A stretch of 64,000 nt of DNA from Zizania palustris (GCA_019279435.1 JAAALK010000289.1:86459023-86523022); one strand, 5' to 3'. Positions 9,329 through 20,844 are shown, counted from the stretch's first letter. Notes: a model not told the origin generated them from the letters alone. Made by a program: numbers and translations.

Positions 9329-11137
9329 TTATGGAAAATAGCGCTTCAAATGCTCGGCATGCCAAGTATGCTTCAGCTCTTCGCCTTCCAGGGTAGCGAG
9401 TCGGTAGGATCCTGGTCGTCCGGACTTTGTGACAATGTACGATCCTTCCCACTTGTTGCCCAACTTGGTGGGGGCGACCACCGCGCGGAGGACGAGGTGC
9501 CCTGGTTGGAACTCGTTGTTCTTAACTTTGGTGTCATACCACCCCTTGGTCTCTTTCTGATAGTGGGATAGGTTGGCGACGGCGCGCAGCCGCGTCTCTT
9601 CGGCCAGGTCGAGGGAGACTGCGCGCTCATCCTCGGCTTCGGGTGCTACGACGCACAATGAACCGACGCGGAGCTCTGTGGGTGTCATTGTTTCGTCGCC
9701 AAACAAGAGGCGGAACGGGGTGAAGCCGGTGGCCCGAGAAACGGTCGTCCAGATGGACCATAAGATCTTGGGTAGCTCGTCGGGCCACACTCCTCGGGCC
9801 AAACCGACGATGCGTTTGTTGAGGCCTGACAGGATGTGCCCATTAGCTCGCTCCACGGCTCCGTTAGACTGGGGATGTCGCACGGCTGCGAAGCAAAGCT
9901 GAACTCCCAGCTCGTCGCAGGACGCCCGGAAGGTGCCCGCGTCGAACTGCGTTCTGTTGTCCAATGTGAGCTGATTGGGTACTCCGAACCGGCACACGAT
10001 ATTCTGCCAGAAAAATTTCTGGACACTTCGGGATGTGATGGTAGTCAGTGGCTCCGCTTCAACCCACTTGGAGAAGTATTCGACGGCGACCACGGCGAAG
10101 CGCAGGTTTCCCCTTGCTCTGGGGAGTGGACCAATGAGGTCCATGCCCCAGCGGGCCAAAGGCCACACGGGAGGGATAGGTAGCAAGCTTGCTGGAGGGC
10201 GGTGACTGCGGCGGCCCATCCATTGGCAACCCTGGCAGGTGCGGACAAGTTCTTCGGCGTCGGCAACGATAGTGGGCCAGTACACGCCTTGCCGGAGAGC
10301 TTTGCCTGCGAGGGCCCGTGGAGCTAAGTGACTGCCACACAGCCCCTCGTGTATCTCTCGGAGCATGGCAACGCCGTCTGAGTGCGAGACGCAACGAAGG
10401 AGTGGAGAACATACTCCGGATTTGTACAGAATTCCATTGATAACTTCGAATGACCTCGCGCGGAGTTGCAGGCAACCTTGCTCTGGGCTAGGATGGATGT
10501 CGTCGCCGCCTGCGAGCGTGCGCAGGATGGGCTCGCGCCAATCGGTGCTGGCCGTACATAGTACTGGAGCCGGCCGTGGCGATGGTTCGGGCTCCTTCGG
10601 GGCGGCGGGGATGGACGCCTCACTGCGAGGGGCTGCCGAAGGTTGAGCGAGTTCTTCGAAAAAAGCCCCTGGCGGTAGGGCTTGAGCGCCGGCCCCAGCC
10701 TTGGCGAGGGCATCTGCTTGGGCGTTGTTGATTCGCGGGATGTTCTGGATGGATATGCCCTTGAAGGATACTTCGAACTTGCGGATGGAGTCGAGGTAGG
10801 AAGCGAGGTCCGGGTGCTTTGCCCGGAAGCTCTTGTCGATGTGCCCGGCGACCACTTGGGAATCGGTCTTCACGACCACACGCGCGGCTCCCAACGCGAG
10901 CGCCTTGCGAAGTCCCAAGAGGACTCCTTCATACTCGGCGATATTATTGGTGGCTTTGAAGCTTAGCCGGGCGGAATATAGGGCCTGCTGACCGGACGGG
11001 GAGACGATGACTGCTCCGGCTCAAGCCCCTGAGGCCTGGTAAGCACCGTCCGCAAAGACGGTCCAAATCCCTTCGCCTGCGTCGGTGCCCGTAGGCTCTC
11101 GGGCCCGCGTCCACTCCGCGACGAAGTCGGCGAGGAT
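9329..11137 (-). pseudogene. T1 pol: second RNase H and integrase
   Basis: Reads from 11137 down to the stop at 9329. The second (archaeal-like) RNase H includes NNIAEYEGVLLGL, VVKTDSQVVAGHI and NAQADALAKA. The integrase has an N-terminal His/Cys region ending CQGCQW, the catalytic core with MDLIGP, LTLDNRTQFD and NGAVERANG (the D, D and E positions), and the C-terminal module GNKWEGSYIV to LKHTWHAEHLKRYF. An in-frame TGA near 11021 replaces Gly in SGAGAGAV, as comparison with T2 shows, so RNase H and integrase are cut off from upstream pol. The 529-codon stretch 9329-10918 has no stop. Confidence 0.93.
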
Positions 11138-14100
11138 CTAGGACTTTATGGCTGTCCGGGCGACAAAGGAGATCCCGAACGGGGCCAGTTCCACTGCCCA
11201 CTTTCCGACGCGACCGGTGGCATCCTTGTTTCTGAACATGTCGCCTAGCGGGTATGCGGATGGGATGACGATGTCGTGGGCCAAGAAGTAGTGTCGGAGC
11301 TTCCGGGAGGCCATGACGAGGGCGTAAGCCACCTTCTCGAGCTCGGAATACCTGGCTTTGGCTTCGGCTAGAGCCTCGGAAACGAAGTAGACGGGACGTT
11401 GGACCAGCTTCCCGCCGATCTCCTCTTCTTGAACCAAGGCCGCGCTAGCTGCATTGCCGGAGGCGGCGAGGTAAACCAATAAAGGGCTGCCAGCCCGGGG
11501 TGTGGCGAGGGCCACGAGGCCGGAGAGATAGTCCTTGATTTGCTGGAAACAATCCTGGCACTCGGGGGTCCATTCGAAATGCTTAGAACCTCGGAGCGCC
11601 TTGAAGATGGGCAAACTTCTTTCGGCCGATTTTGCGAGAAATTGCCCAAGAGCGGCCAACCGCCCGGCCAGCTTCTGCGCCTGCTTCAGGTTCTGGGGTG
11701 GCGCCATGTTCTGCAATGCTTGAACTTGCGTTGGACTGGTCTCGATGCCCCGGCTAGAAACGAGGTACCCAAGCAGCTTCCCTGCGCGTGCTCCGAAAAT
11801 GCACTTGTCTGGATTAAGCCGGATTCCACACCGCCGGAGGCTGTCGAAGGTCTCAGCTATGTCGGACCCATGATGGCTTTTGGAGGCGCTCTTGATGACA
11901 ATGTCGTCCATGTAGGCTTCCACGTTGCGCCCCAGCTGATGACCTAGGGCCTTGGAGATTAGCCTGGAAAAGGTGGCGCCGGCATTACGGAGGCCGAAGG
12001 GCATCTGGAGATAACAGAATACTCCGGCTGGAGTGACAAAACTGGTCTTCACTTGGTCTTCGGGCTTGAGCCAGATCTGGTGATATCCTGAATAGGCGTC
12101 GAGAAAACTGAGGAGTTCAGCTCCGGCTGCGGAATCAACGAGCTGGTCGATGCGAGGCAGGGGGTAGGGGTCACGGGGGCAAGCTTTATTCAAAGAAGTA
12201 AAGTCGATACACATGCGCCATTTGCCAGATGTTTTCTTCTGGACAAACACAGGGTTGGACAACCAATCGGTATGACTCACTTCCCGGATGACCCCTGCGC
12301 GGAGCAGCTTGTCGATCTCTGCCTTGGTGAGCTCGGCCCGCTCGGCGGAGAGCCTCCGGAGCCCCTGGCGAACCGGTCGTGCCTTCGGATCAACGGCCAA
12401 AGAGTGCTCGATGATCGAGCAGTCGACGCCAGGAATGTCTTCGTCAGACCATGCGAAGATGTCGAGGTTGCCGCAAATGATGGCTTTGAGATGCGCTGAT
12501 ACTTTTGGCTCCAAGCCCCCTCCGAACTTGATCGGGTACTCTTTTCCTCCTCGGGTCAGGGTCTTGGTGATGATTTCCCCCTCTGGGAGGGGTTTGGTGG
12601 GGCACCCCTTCTGCGCGGGATCTGTGCCTCCTGCAAGGCCGGCTTCATCGGCACCTTCGCGGACACTATGGACCTGTCGCGGCTCCAGTGGCGCCGTATG
12701 GCCGTACTCGACCCGGCGGGCTGCGGCTTGGTCGCCCAGGACAGACAACACCCCTCCGGGAGTCGGCATCTTGAGGCAGAGGTAGTTGTGGTGGGCGATG
12801 GCGCTGAAGCGGTTGAGTATCCCTCGCCCGAAGATGGCGTTGTAGGCGTAAGGAGCGTCGACGACGTCGAACAGGATCTCTTCGCGACGCTGGAGGGGCG
12901 CGGTGCCGAAGGTCACCTCCAACAGGACCTGGCCCAGTGCATCGAGCAGGGGGCCCGCGAAGCCTTGGAGCGGGCGCGAAGCTGGCAACAGGTGCTTGAG
13001 TGATAAGCACAATTGATCGAAGGCCTGCACGAAGATGATGTCAGCAGAACTCCCCCCGTCGACCAAAATGCGACGCACCTCGGCTCCGGCGATGTCTGCC
13101 GAAATGACGAGTGGATCGGCGTGAGGGAACTTGACTCCGGCGGCGTCTTCGGCGGTGAAGGTGATGGGGACATGAGACCACTCTGGGAGGATCGAGGGAC
13201 CGGATGTGCCGATATGCCCGACCTCCCGAAAGTAGTCTCGGCGCTGTCGCTTGGACAGGTCTCCCAGGGCTCCTCCTCCGGTTATGGGAAGGACCACGCG
13301 CTTGCCACGGTCCGGGGCGGCTTCGAGCTTGCGGGCCGGGACTCCGCCGAACTCCACGACCGAGATCGCGGCTTCCGGCTCTTCTCGGCGCCCGACTACT
13401 TGGACCGGTTCTGGCCGGGCGGTAGGATTCCCTCGGTCGGAGGAGCCGCGACCGGCCTGGTGCTCAAGGTAGTCGCTGCGAAGGGCGAGTATGGTCCGGC
13501 AGGAGTCGATGTCGTGGCTCCGGTTCTCTCCGTGGATGCTGCAGTAAAAGGTTCCTCTGGAAGGCGCTCGGGGTGGAGGCTTGGGTCCGGCCTGGCGACT
13601 CCCGCCGGGCGTATGCAGGTGCTTGGTAGGCGCTTGAGGGGTGATACTAAGGACTTCCCCCCGAAAGTGCTTTCGGCTCCGCCGCGAGTCTCGATGGACG
13701 AGATCCTGCCGAGCGGCCTCCGGGCGGTGGAAGTCGGAAACGTGACGTGCACCCCGGCTGGGATCCGGAGGCGCTTCACATGCCCTGGCGCTCGGGGCCC
13801 GGACGGGGACTACCATCGCTTGCCGGCGTATCTGGCCCTCTTCGGACCGGGCGTACTCTTCAAAGTACGCCATGAGCTGCGCCACCGAAGAGATGGGCTT
13901 CCGGTGGAGCTTATCAAGGAGGCCTGGGTGGGTGACGCCCTCCCGGGCCGCATCGATGACGGAGGAAGCCGAGAGCCCCTTAATTTGGGCCTTGGTGTGC
14001 GCGAAGCGCTGGGAGTATTGCCGCAAGGTTTCCCTGGGCTGCTGCTTCACTTGGAAAAGACTCCCGGTAGACATAGGGGCCACGAAGGTCCCTTGGAAGT

Positions 14101-14212
14101 TGTTGACGAATTTCTTTTTCAGCTGCTCCCACGAGTGAATAGTCCCTGGCCGGAGGGACCAGAACCACCGAAGGGCGATCCCTTCGAGCGCCAGGGGGAA
14201 GCATTTGGCCAT
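11138..14212 (-). pseudogene. T1 gag-pol: gag core, protease, RT and first RNase H
   Basis: Open for 1,024 codons. It begins within gag (MAKCFPLALEGIALRWF, FQGTFVAPMSTGSLFQVKQQ; Ty3 capsid type). A Cys/His segment follows (CSIHGENRSHDIDSC), then the aspartic protease active site LVDGGSSAD near residue 383. RT has CIDFTSLNKACPRDPYPLPR, FLDAYSGYHQI and AYMDDIVIKS, with the catalytic MDD near residue 767 (about 11903-11914). The first RNase H ends GKWAVELAPFGISFVARTAIKS. The frame closes at TAG 11138-11140 where T2 has CAA (KSQILADF), so this is a nonsense mutation, not the natural end. Confidence 0.93.
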
Positions 14213-14877
14213 GGTGTCCCGGCTCCCCCAGACGCTTCTATCGCCAGGGCGTACGAGCGAGAGAACTCGCCGGGGTCAGAGTTCCCGGAATACTTAGGGA
14301 GCTTGGCGGCGCGAAAGTTCGAGCCAAAGCGCACCCTCTAGAGATCTGGGTGCAGGGGAGAGTCCTCGTCGTAAGATGCGTTCTCCTCATCCGGAGGGTT
14401 CTCGTCATCGCTCAAGTCCGCGACTGCTGCTTTCGCGGCGCGGAAGGGCGCCGGAGGGGCCGAGGGCCGGAGCGACGCTTCCTGGCGCCATAGAGCCAGC
14501 TCTGCCTTTAGCTTAGCGTTCTCGGCGGCCAAGGCATCAGCTTGGCTCCCGCTTCCTCTGGAAGTGGTGTCGGGGTCCCGCGAGCGGACGTAGTCTGTCC
14601 GAAGGGACACTACTGGAGGTCCGCTCGGGGGACGCTGCTCCGGCGGCCCACCCGGCGACCCGACTAGGTTGGCGGAGGTCGGTTCGGGTAAGCCGTCAGC
14701 GCCCCGGGCTCCGGGCGTCTCTTCCTGCACCTGGACGGGGTCCATCGGGGACGCTGCTCCAACGGGCGTGGTGGTGGGAGCTGGAGGGTTGTGGTCGATG
14801 GCCGAGGCAGGCTCGGCCCCGGCGGTACGAGCTGACCTGCGCAGGGGGGCCGTGCTCGCCCCCTTCCGGCTCGACAT
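14119..14877 (-). pseudogene. T1 gag: N-terminal part
   Basis: The ATG at 14877 is 46 bases inside the primer site, and T2 has the same MS-RKGAST start. The N-terminus is Pro/Gly-rich with PLRRSAR, then RTDYVRSRDPDT and a short AENAKLKAELALWRQEA helix. A TAG at 14338 replaces Gln in SPLHPDLQRVRFGS (read in T2). The frame then continues as RVRFGSNFRAAKLPKYSG and shifts near 14225, where T2 reads EASGGRRDTMAKCFP. Gag packages the RNA genome in the particle; this copy cannot make the full protein. Confidence 0.85.
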
Positions 14878-14922
14878 GCTTGGGTGGATGGGTGTAGAGG
14901 ACGCTAGCTTTTCGGACTAGGG

Positions 14923-14940
14923 TCCCCACGGACGGCGCCA
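14923..14940 (-). other. T1 primer-binding site
   Basis: On the minus strand, TGGCGCCGTCCGTGGGGA begins two bases inside the 5' LTR. It starts TGGCGCCGT like the complement of plant tRNA-Asp but differs in the middle, so the tRNA is a guess. The identical 18-mer is found at the same place in T2. Confidence 0.85.
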
Positions 14941-14942
14941 AC

Positions 14943-15576
14943 TGTTGGGACGACGGATCGAACCAGCAGGTTTTCTTAGTGTAAAATGAGAGTAGTGTAT
15001 TCAATGCCCTCTTGAGCCTGCCTGTTACAACTGTAGTGGGGGGTATTTATAAGGCGCCCCGTCCAGAGGGCTAAGCGCCTCTGGACCGCCAACGGCTACC
15101 TGACCAAACATCGGTCGGTAGTACAAACAAAACAGACGATACATAGTACAGACAAGAAGATTCGACTCTGACAGCGTACCAGCCATGTCGGACGCCTCCT
15201 GCGCCGCCCGACACGGCCCAGAGGATCACGATCCTGTCCCTTCGTACGATCGCCCAATCCTTTTCCCACCAAAACTCCCTTCGGGTTCGCCGCTACGGAT
15301 CGGAAGAGGACCCCCGACCTCTTGCTGTCAGAGGACAGCCTCCGGTGCCCTGCGCCGAAGGGCGACCTCCGACGTCTTCTTTCAGCGGGTGGCCCCCGAT
15401 GCCTCTCAGCCGGAGGGCAGCCTCCGGTTCCTTCTCCCGGAGGGCGGCCTCCGGCACCTTCTCCGGGAGGGCGGCCTCCGATCTCTTACCCCCGGAAGGT
15501 AGCCCCTGGCGTTAGGCTTCGGGCCCTCCGACCGAGGGCCTCCTCCTTCGGTTTCCGGGATTATCTTCCCCCAACA
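14943..15576 (-). repeat. T1 right LTR (5' LTR in element orientation)
   Basis: 634 bp, TGTTGGGACG to CCCCCAACA. It differs from the left LTR at about 24 sites by hand count, mostly transitions, and has no indel. It is followed by the second GATGC. Confidence 0.96.
15042..15051 (-). promoter_or_regulatory. T1 LTR TATA box for gag-pol
   Basis: TATAAATACC on the minus strand, inside the 5' LTR and oriented toward gag. The same decamer is in the T2 LTR at 31137-31146 and in the T3 LTR near 62570, though the surrounding LTR sequences differ. It is the probable core promoter of the genomic RNA. Confidence 0.7.
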
Positions 15577-16115
15577 GATGCCGAAACAAGGTATGTGTTT
15601 TTAGAGTGTTTATGTTTATCACTTTACTATGCATGTACCAAACTTGAACACTATCTTCTATCTAGCACATGTATCGTTACTTGTTAGAGCGATGTTATAA
15701 AATACATGCTGCACTAGTCGATTCTAAGTGGGAGAATCGGAAAGTAGGCTTATGCTTTGATAGAGTATTATTTGGCTTATGAACCCTTAAAATCTATGAG
15801 AGGCCAGATCGTTGAAAATTTTATATTTGAGCACCATGTAGATGTTAATTGGAATATTGATGTTGCCCTAATTGAGGTAGTGTCATGGAAACTCTACTTT
15901 GATGGTTCGGCTTGCAAAAATGGCCTTGGTGTTGGAGTTGTACTCATATCGCCTAACAGCATGAGTGTCAAATATGTTCATGGATTTGGTGATTCTCTAT
16001 TAGTTGTCCAATAAGTGGCTAAAGATGTCCAATGCTTCAATGGTTTATTAAATACCTATTTAGACAAATATCTAGACATAATTGGTACTCTTGACGGTTT
16101 TGAAATCTCTCATGT
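15577..16115 (+). pseudogene. Old Ty3/gypsy element: RNase H (right half)
   Basis: Begins with the second GATGC and continues the split motif as AETRY, then LCLSLYYACTKLEHYLLS (first RNase H). SGRIGKWAYALIEYYLAYEPLKS and KLYFDGSACKNGLGVGVVLISP follow, the start of a second RNase H, so this was also a two-RNase-H Ty3 element but of another family than T1-T4. GDSLLVVQ, then a stop and decay. It ends where S1 begins (TGAGAAACC at 16116). Confidence 0.85.
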
Positions 16116-17703
16116 TGAGAAACCATGTTGAAGAATATGGTTTTGATACTCTAGATGTGATGAGTGATTGTCAACGGAAGTCAAAGAAGAAGAGAAATGA
16201 AGACCTACCGAGTCTGAGGCCGCGTGTGACTCAGGTAAACGGGCAGCGAGCGACGGCCGGGCAGAGGAGCCGCGGAGTCGGGCAGATGATCCACTGATCT
16301 GTTGACTGGGTTTGACTCAAGTACATGGGCGACGAGCGATTGCTGGGCTGAGGAAGCTGCGGGGTCGGGTCGGCCCAATCCGGGTACCCGGTGCGAAGAC
16401 GGTGGACGATTTGTCAGTTTCGGTGCAAAACTGACAACCTATGATTATTTTGTTTTAGGATATTAATATTTAGTTTTTAAGTTTAGAATATTTTTATTTG
16501 AGCCAGGAGATTTTTCTAAGAATATTTTAGTAATTTTCGGAATTTATTTTAGAGTCAGTGTTAATTTACCCTAGGGGTAAATTAGTCTTTTCATGTATTA
16601 GGAGTCACCTATAAATAAGCCCCTATCCCCCCTGGGGATAGATGACTGTTTTATATAAATCAATCTGCAGTCCATAGATTTGCTACCGCCAATCTCCTGT
16701 TCATCATTTTTATCTATCGTCGGCGTTCGGTTTTTACTCAATCGCATGCAGCAGCGTAGCTATAGCATATGCGGCTAGCCCCTACAACTATCTGCAGCAG
16801 CGGCAGATCTGTGGTGCGCAGCAGGGTGCTGCGGCGCTTGTCACGGTGAAACGGCGACAGCATCGGCTTGCAGCTGCAACTAGCGACATGGGAAACAGTG
16901 AAAATAATTTTTTTGCCGGTAGCAGTCCACGGCAACACGCGCGTTTCCCAAGCGGCACATCCTTTCTTTTGGAGCAGCACACGGCAGCCGATCAGTGCAG
17001 CAGCTGCGTCAAATTTGTGGGCCCACGGAAAGCTTTGCCGGCGTTCTCCAAGTTTCAGCATCCACGGGCGGGCCCCACTTCGGCATGCGCAGCTGTAGCA
17101 CACCGGCGACGACGAATTAAATTTTACGGCGGAGATTTTCATTGCGGGCATGCAGGTAAGTACATCTAATCTCCTATTTTTTAGGTAGACTAAGTTTCGT
17201 TAATAATCTTGTAGTTATCTGTTTTTTAATTAAAAATCAATCTCGTAGTTAAAACTTTAATCTGTTAAATTATTTTTAGTTATCTCATATTATTTTTCCA
17301 TCTGTTTAATCTGGTCATATAAAAAGAAAAAATATATTATTAGTCGCATTTATATTTTTTCTAGTTTTACCTGAAATATTTTCGATTTAATTCTGAATTA
17401 TTTTTTAATGATCTATGCTTTATTCAGTTGATTAGTATCTCATTTCTAAACTGCAATATAAATATTTAGTAATATATTTAGGTGTTTTTATTTACTACAG
17501 TATTTTGATTTAGTTTATTGTTAATCACATTTAAATTAAGATACTGATCATTTTTAGGCTAGACAACTTTAATTCCAGTAATTTGCTTTGCTAATATTAT
17601 TTGTCTGGTTAAGTTCGTTTGGGTGTTGGGATTAGATTATAGTTTAGCAAGAAATTTTTAGGCGCCCATTCACCCCCCTCTGATCGCTACTTTCAGTCCT
17701 ACA
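16116..17703 (+). repeat. S1 5' LTR
   Basis: 1,588 bp from TGAGAAACC to TCAGTCCTACA. It holds CTATAAATA at about 16609-16617, a GC-rich middle (16740-17150), then AT-rich sequence with a strong splice-donor-like GCAGGTAAGTA at about 17153-17163. Compared with the S1 3' LTR it lacks a block around 16275. Confidence 0.93.
16609..16617 (+). promoter_or_regulatory. S1 LTR TATA box
   Basis: CTATAAATA precedes GCCCCTATCCC. The same box is found at about 37230 in the 3' LTR, 42340 and 48132 in the S3 LTRs. Confidence 0.65.
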
Positions 17704-17705
17704 AG

Positions 17706-17717
17706 TGGTATCAAAGC
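17706..17717 (+). other. S1 primer-binding site (initiator Met tRNA)
   Basis: TGGTATCAAAGC two bases after the LTR. It differs by one base (A for G) from TGGTATCAGAGC, the standard copia primer site seen in S3 and S2. Confidence 0.9.
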
Positions 17718-17768
17718 GAGGTTAGGGTTTTCTAATATCTTAACCAATTCTAAACCTAGGTAGTGACC

Positions 17769-19850
17769 ATGACGTTTTCTGGCAAAATCCCGTCCCTAGA
17801 AGCTTTTGGCTACACTTATTGGAAGACTCGCATGCGAGCATACCTTATGAGCCAGACCTCGGACATATGGGAGATTTGTGTTCATCCTACTTTCACCATA
17901 ACGACTATTGCTGCGGATACTGCTGCAGATTTAGTTACCCAACATCAAAATAATAGTAAGGCGGTGAATTTTTTTTTCTGGTCTAGGTCCTAGTGAGTTT
18001 GAGCGTGTTAGCCATCTCACCACTGCTCGAGAGATCTGGGCTACCCTCCAGGCACACCATGAGGGGACAACTCAGGTCAAGGCTAGGCTCTACCAGACCT
18101 ACCAGGGTGAGTATGAAAATTTCTCACAGAAGCCGGGTGAGACTATTGAGGCTTTGTTTGGTCGTTTTCAATCGATCATTAACAAGCTTCGCGTCAACAA
18201 GGCCGAGCGTGATCAGCTGGTCTCGGATCATGAACAGACGCTTAAGGTACTCCATACCTTGGACCCTAAGATCTGGGAGATCAAGGTTTCTTCTATTGTT
18301 GAGAGCGCGTCTTATGATACCTTGACCGTCGCAGAGCTTTTTAGTAAGCTCAAGGCCTCATAGGTCGATATCCAGTTGAGATCAAATCTCACTGGTTCTG
18401 GCTCAAATACTCTGGCACTTGCGACACCGTCTGCTGATCCTAATGCTATGAGTTGTACTGCTTTTTCCTTGATGTCTATCTCCGAGGAACAACTTGATAC
18501 TCTATGAGATGATGATTTGTGCTTGTTTAACAACCGGGTGCGACGTGTCTATGACAAGCGAATGTTTAAGAGACACGGAACAAAATCCGAGTGCTTTGAG
18601 TGTGGTGATACAGGTCATTTCATTGTCGACTGCCCCAAGCGGAAGAATTACAAGAAGGGAACCGGCGGCAACTCCTACGACTCCGACAAGTATGACAACT
18701 CCACGAAGGGCAAGCCCAAGACGAGATTCTTTCGAAAGGCTTTGAAGGACTACATGCGTGAGAACAAGAAACGAGACAAGGCTTTCTTCGCCGAGATGGA
18801 GAAAAGCTACTCCAAGAGATCCTCGTCTTCCTCCTCATCTTCGAGCTCAAGTGATGAAGAGATCGTGATCAGGAAGGGGAAGGACAGGGATGATCCGGCG
18901 GGCCTCTGTTTCATGGCCTTCGGGGACAAGCCGAAGAGATGCTCACGTGACAGCCGAAGACCCCACAAGAGCTTCTGCTCAATGGCTCTTGGGGAGAAGA
19001 AAGAAAAGGACTCCTTCGATGACTCCGACGATGATGAGAAGGTATCATCCTATGAATAAGAAGTTGTTAATTTACTAGAACAGAACCGTCAGGTGTTGAA
19101 GTATCAGGAGAAACTGCTTAGAGGGGCTAAGAAGAGGATAGATAAGCTTGAGAGTGAGCTTGCCAAGGCAAATGGCAAGATTGAGAGTCCGTCTTCTTCC
19201 CCTTGCTTGGGTGATAGTGGTGAGTGCCCTAACTGTGAGGTGTTGTTGTGTGACCTGATGACTCTTAATTCCAGGTACACAGAGAGAGTAGATGAGAGAG
19301 ACGCATTGGCCACTGAGCTTGAGAGCGCTCAACAGGAGCTGAAAGATGCTCATGCCACTGTCATCGTACCTTGTGTAGACTACCCATCTCATTTAGCTAG
19401 TATAGCTGAGCTGAGAGCCAAGAGTGATGAGAGTTGAGCGAGTTAGCTGGAGTGAGAGCTGAGTTGGAGCAGACTAAGCTAGAGCTTGAGACCTTGTCAG
19501 TTCCACCCACTATTTGTGAGAACTGTTTGTCCATTAGAATGGAGTTGATCAAGCTAAAAGATGAGAAGTCTATTGAAGTTGATAAAGAGTGTGAGATCTG
19601 CTTATCTCAGATGGAGGTGCTAGCTTCCTTGAGAGAGGAGCTAGCTGATGTTCAGAACGAGAACTTTTACCTCCGTCAGATCCTGAGTTGGATTATTGCT
19701 AGAGAGCCACAGCTCGGCATGATGATCCAGCAGTTCAAGAGACAGGATGGGTTTGGGGTAGGTTACACCTATACCAAGGCTAATTTAGAGAGCGCCATTA
19801 TCTAAGCAGTGGAGTGGAGTAAGATGACTCCTGAACAGAGATATCCCAAG
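17769..19850 (+). pseudogene. S1 gag, first part
   Basis: Starts MTFSGKIPSLEAFGYTYWKTRMRAYL, a copia gag N-terminus, followed by the LTTAREIWATLQAHHEG and KVLHTLDPKIWEIK helices. The zinc knuckle CFECGDTGHFIVDC lies at about 18595-18636. Then come a Ser-rich patch, acidic runs and a coiled-coil region with CPNCEVLLC and CEICLSQ. Breaks against S3: one T lost near 17967, TAG near 18361, TGA near 18505, TAA near 19057, one base lost near 19435, TAA near 19803. It is cut at 19850 by T2 and resumes at 31559. Confidence 0.9.
19846..19850 (+). repeat. Target-site duplication CCAAG, left copy (T2)
   Basis: CCAAG before TGTTGGAACA is repeated at 31554-31558 after the right LTR. The S1 gag reads YPK/THSTESF across the site, as uninterrupted S3 does at 45540-45556. 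Confidence 0.97.
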
Positions 19851-20378
19851 TGTTGGAACAACGGGTCGGACCAGCAGGTTTTAGTGGAAATGTAGGGACG
19901 TAGTATATTTGGTGCTCCAGGAGCGTGTGTCGTTACAACTGTAGTTGGGTGGTATTTATAGGGTACCCCGCCCAGCGGACCGAGTGCCTCTGGACCACCA
20001 ACCGCTACATGGCCAGGCGCTGGTCGGTAGTACAGACAAAATGGACTATACACAGTATAGACAAGAACATTCGACTCTAACAGCGTATCAGCCGTGTCGG
20101 GCGCTGCCTGCGCCGCCCGACACGGCTCAGAGGATCGTGATCCTGTCTCCCCGTATACTTGTCCTTCCTTTTCTCGCCAACACTCCTTCCGGATTCATTG
20201 CCGCGGGCCGAGGGATGGCCTTCGGCAATCCTCTCCCGGAAGGTGGCCTCCGGCATCCTTCTCTCGGAGGGTGGCCTCCGGCATCCTTCTCCCGGAGGGT
20301 GGCCTCCGGCTTCGTCGCCCATAGGGTGGCCTCCTGGTTGTGGGCTCCCTTCATCCATCGGGATTATCTCCCCCAACA
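19851..20378 (-). repeat. T2 left LTR
   Basis: 528 bp, TGTTGGAACA to CCCCCAACA. It has a block (about 19992-20044, ending AAAATGGAC) that the right LTR lacks, and fewer of the 28 bp GGTGGCCTCCGGCATCCTTC tandem units. Outside indels the two LTRs differ by about 4% by hand count. Confidence 0.95.
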
Positions 20379-20836
20379 GTAGCCCCTCGCTTCTTTCCTC
20401 TCGAGAGTCCTGCATTGAGAGAGGGTGGAAGCGCACATGATAATTCCGATAACTTTCGTAGGGAAAACTACTTACACAGAGGTCCGGGATCCTACTGCGA
20501 TGTAGCCTTCTTCGACCGGTGCGTGGGTGCTCCAGAGCGGTCGGGCGCCGGAGGACCGGGGGGCCAAGGCCCGCTTCGAAGCACCCTTCGGCGAGTTGGG
20601 AGGAGTTTGACCGAGCCCAACGGGTGCCCGCGCGCCTTTGACCGCAGGGTCTCGGCCCCGAGAAGGCGGCCAAGCGCAGCCTGATGCAGTTAATGCCGCG
20701 CGTGCGTAAACGACGTCGGGGAGGCGAACCGTCAGGAACTGGCATGCCCGAGGCACCGGTTGAATCTTAAATGCTGCACGACCGTCACGCGCACGCGGTG
20801 AGCGAGTGGAAGATGGACCGGCGGCGGTTTTGCGCT

Positions 20837-20844
20837 TAAATATA
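20837..20844 (+). promoter_or_regulatory. Probable promoter of the T2 antisense gene
   Basis: TAAATATA lies about 130 bp before the ATG at 20971. GAACCGTC is at 20726-20733. The stretch 20379-20836 between the LTR and this box has no gene I can support; it starts with the polypurine region beside the LTR. Confidence 0.5.

Larger units (their letters stand above)
3600..15576 (-). mobile_element. T1: Tat-type Ty3/gypsy LTR retrotransposon with antisense gene
   Basis: Complete 11,977 bp element bounded by two 634 bp LTRs and a GATGC duplication. gag-pol reads on the minus strand (14877 to 9329): gag, protease, RT, RNase H, a second RNase H, integrase. A spliced gene reads on the plus strand (4791 to 7942, perhaps to 8485), with a 36 bp minisatellite between the two. 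Two RNase H domains and an extra ORF between pol and the 3' LTR are features of the Tat lineage. gag-pol is disabled by stops and a frameshift. Hand alignment of the LTRs finds about 24 differences in 634 bp, mostly transitions. Confidence 0.95.

Noticed and set aside
8000..9452. Long frames on both strands over the 36 bp array (up to 348 codons)
   Set aside because: They arise because 36 is a multiple of three. Every frame repeats the unit, and the ends run into unrelated sequence.
13013..14341. Plus-strand open frame of 442 codons opposite T1 gag, with a 370-codon counterpart in T2 (29316-30428)
   Set aside because: Both are mirror frames of GC-rich gag-pol codons. They have no intron pattern, no promoter and no recognisable domain, and the paired sense frames carry clear gag motifs.
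16738..17169. Several frames in the GC-rich LTR middle of S1 (also 37263-37785)
   Set aside because: They lie inside an LTR, overlap each other on both strands, and are absent in S3, whose LTR has another sequence there.
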